A stretch of DNA of 64,000 nucleotides from Hyphomicrobiales bacterium (GTDB taxonomy: Bacteria > Pseudomonadota > Alphaproteobacteria > Rhizobiales > Rhizobiaceae). Below the pieces are notes generated by a model. That model had not been told where the DNA came from and made no database searches. It saw only the letters and a program-made list of their open reading frames with translations. The DNA lies in assembly GCA_900472625.1 (NCBI GenBank), contig UCIT01000018.1, positions 1 to 64,000 on the forward strand. The letters are read 5' to 3'. Of the stretch, positions 62,422-64,000 are shown piece by piece (within the stretch, counting starts at the first letter, position 1; each line of letters starts with the position of its first letter). The position numbers were made by a program, and so were the translations under genes.

Positions 62422-63657
62422 GTGTCAGTCAAAGCAAATACAGGGCCCGATGATCTAGGGGATCTATCGGGAAACGAAACGAATTGGCCGTTGGAGCATA
62501 GAGACGTCCTGGCCTGGCTGGTCTCCCGAAAAAGCGACGACCAGTTCATCGACGTCGTCTTTGCGGAAATGTGCGAACGGTTAGTGAGAGCCGGAGTGCC
62601 CGTGGCCCGCGGGGCGCTGTTCTTCGATGCCCACAATCCACAATGGCTTGGCGCACGGATCCTCTGGCAAAAAGGCCGTACCGGCGCCGATTTTAGGACA
62701 TTCGACTACGGCGTGGAGGATCGCCCCGATTATCAAAATAGTCCGATGTTTGAGGTGGGCAATGGTGTTGGAGAAGTCCGGCAGCGGCTCCATGAAGGCG
62801 TCGCAACTGCAAAGCGTTATCCGATCTATGATGAGCTGGCTGAAGGCCTCTACACCGACTACGTTGCTTGGCCGCTAAATCACACGCGAGGGAAACGACA
62901 CGCTGTCACCTTCGCTACAAAGGCGGCAGGCGGCTTCAAGCCCGAGGATCTTGAGTACCTCCGGGACCTTTTGCCCGTGTTGGCTCTTGTGAGCGAAATC
63001 CGATTGAAAAACCGGTTGGCGCGGACACTGTTGGAAACATACGTTGGTCCGCACGCTAGCGAACCCATACTCGCCGGAGCGACGACACGCGGAAGCGGCT
63101 TCACCGTTACTGCCGCCGTTATGATATTCGACCTGCGAGACTTCACGGCCATCTCGGACACCTTACCGCGTGACGATGTTATCAATCTCCTCAACAGCTA
63201 CTTTGATGTGCTGGCGGAGCCCATCACCTCAAATGGTGGCGAGATACTCAAGTTCATGGGCGACGGATTGCTCGCCATCTTCAAGCTAAGCGACCCCAAT
63301 GCCGCGGCAAACCTTTTCTCGACTATCAAACAGGTACACTTGGCGCTGGAAGCGCTCAACTCGCATAACGAGCAGGCTCAGATGCCCCTGCTTCGACACG
63401 GCATCGGAGTACACCTGGGTGATGTCATGTACGGGAACATTGGCGCGAAAGGACGGCTTGACTTCACGGCGATCGGCCCCGCTGTCAACGTCGCATCACG
63501 TCTTGAAACTCTTACAAAAGAGCTCGGGCGTTCGGTTCTACTTTCCAGTGCGTTTGCAAAGTTCGCCGGTGAGACAGAGCTGCTCGAGCCATTGGGAACT
63601 TTTGGTTTGCGCGGGCTGAAAGATACGATTGATGTCTACGCCTTGAAGGGTTCTTAG
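62422..63657 (+). CDS. class III adenylate/guanylate cyclase
   Basis: 411 residues. The C-terminal half is a class III cyclase domain: AAVMIFDLRDFTAISDTLPR with metal Asp237, EILKFMGDGLLAIF with Lys277 and metal Asp281, and LDFTAIGPAVNVASRLETL. The N-terminal 200 residues form a soluble domain with no membrane span (LARTLLETYVGP leads into the catalytic part), a layout common in rhizobial multi-copy cyclases. It converts ATP (less likely GTP) to cyclic nucleotide. The GTG start at 62422 has a weak ribosome site. Confidence 0.9.
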   Translation: MSVKANTGPDDLGDLSGNETNWPLEHRDVLAWLVSRKSDDQFIDVVFAEMCERLVRAGVPVARGALFFDAHNPQWLGARILWQKGRTGADFRTFDYGVEDRPDYQNSPMFEVGNGVGEVRQRLHEGVATAKRYPIYDELAEGLYTDYVAWPLNHTRGKRHAVTFATKAAGGFKPEDLEYLRDLLPVLALVSEIRLKNRLARTLLETYVGPHASEPILAGATTRGSGFTVTAAVMIFDLRDFTAISDTLPRDDVINLLNSYFDVLAEPITSNGGEILKFMGDGLLAIFKLSDPNAAANLFSTIKQVHLALEALNSHNEQAQMPLLRHGIGVHLGDVMYGNIGAKGRLDFTAIGPAVNVASRLETLTKELGRSVLLSSAFAKFAGETELLEPLGTFGLRGLKDTIDVYALKGS

Positions 63658-63767
63658 CGAGTGGCAATGGGCGACGTGCGCGCAACGTGGCCAGGCCTCA
63701 ATCCAATGAACGATCTTCCCGTCTGTTGTTAATCTCAACTCTTCCGTCAACTTAGAAGTACCTGATA

Positions 63768-64000
63768 ATGACTCATAAGCGCGTGTACACTTTCAGCTTG
63801 AATGGTGAAATTGGCTGGACATCTCTCGGCACGAGAGAAGCGAATGGCTTCGATACGAATTTGAGAGCGATCGGCATAACCAATCGCCAGTTGGCACTGT
63901 TATTCGCATTGGAGCGAAATAAAGATGCCACCATTGCGGAGATAGCTCGCGAGCTTGCGTTGGACCGGGCAACTGTAAAACGCCACCTGACGCCGATGAT
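63768..64000 (+). CDS. winged-helix (MarR-like) regulator, cut by window end
   Basis: The first 77 codons: an N-terminal segment (MTHKRVYTFSLNGEIGWTSL), then a helix-turn-helix-like region (TNRQLALLFALERNKDATIA, EIARELALDRATVKRHL). This resembles MarR-type winged helices. The rest is outside the window. A ribosome site (TAGAAG) lies upstream. Confidence 0.6.
   Translation, partial: MTHKRVYTFSLNGEIGWTSLGTREANGFDTNLRAIGITNRQLALLFALERNKDATIAEIARELALDRATVKRHLTPM

Overview
The window looks like an accessory region (large plasmid, chromid or chromosomal island) of a Rhizobiales alpha-proteobacterium of the Rhizobium/Agrobacterium/Ensifer type. The basis is the moderately high GC, an HWE-family histidine kinase, a TraR-like LuxR regulator, many small rhizobial stress-type ORFs, oligopeptide and sulfonate ABC systems, a creatininase-family hydrolase and a class III cyclase. 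There are no rRNA, tRNA, replication or core housekeeping operons, but many broken genes and insertion sequences. The genus is inferred from gene content, not proven.

Layout. 0.1-7.2 kb: response regulator plus HWE kinase, a decayed Mn-catalase, a DUF4142 protein, several small proteins and a decayed Nudix gene. 8.2-10.9 kb: an orphan TraR/LuxR-type regulator with a tra-box-like dyad upstream, an IS5-type remnant and an XRE regulator. 11.3-16.4 kb: a compact metabolic cluster (C45 acyltransferase-like hydrolase, saccharopine-dehydrogenase-like protein, alanine-racemase-like enzyme, EamA exporter, HAD phosphatase) that may handle a small amino-acid-derived compound. 16.9-24.1 kb: a Tn7-like core (TnsA, TnsB, TnsC-like, TniQ, all minus strand), followed by an unknown gene and an intrinsic terminator. 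The TnsC-like ATPase has lost its Walker A region. 25.4-28.7 kb: an antitoxin-like ORF, DUF302, DUF5677 and a monothiol glutaredoxin.

29.2-39.3 kb is a decayed defence-type island. It holds a DUF4011/SF1-helicase/Vsr-like giant gene with an internal deletion, a kinase-like orphan fused to a glycerate-kinase remnant, and a DUF262/DUF1524 (GmrSD-like) remnant split by a TnpB-only (IS1341-type) element. The TnpB is large and lacks the usual zinc ribbon. An sce7726-type nuclease follows. The insertion site can be reconstructed, with the TTGAT motif at one edge and a candidate omega-RNA and guide at the other.

39.4-46.0 kb: an oligopeptide-type ABC transporter with a creatininase-family enzyme and a divergent MarR regulator, with a paired palindromic operator between them. 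47.2-49.5 kb: an IS701-family element (TIRs and TTAG duplication visible) abutting an IS5-family element that landed in the stop codon of the next gene. 49.5-60.6 kb: two paralogous minus-strand clusters, each an AprA-like flavoprotein, a 2x[4Fe-4S] ferredoxin and a complete sulfonate/nitrate-type ABC transporter, plus a thioredoxin-like protein. This looks like a duplicated uptake-and-reduction module for organic sulfur. 61.1-64.0 kb: a FabF-like ketosynthase, an adenylate cyclase and the start of a winged-helix regulator cut by the window edge.
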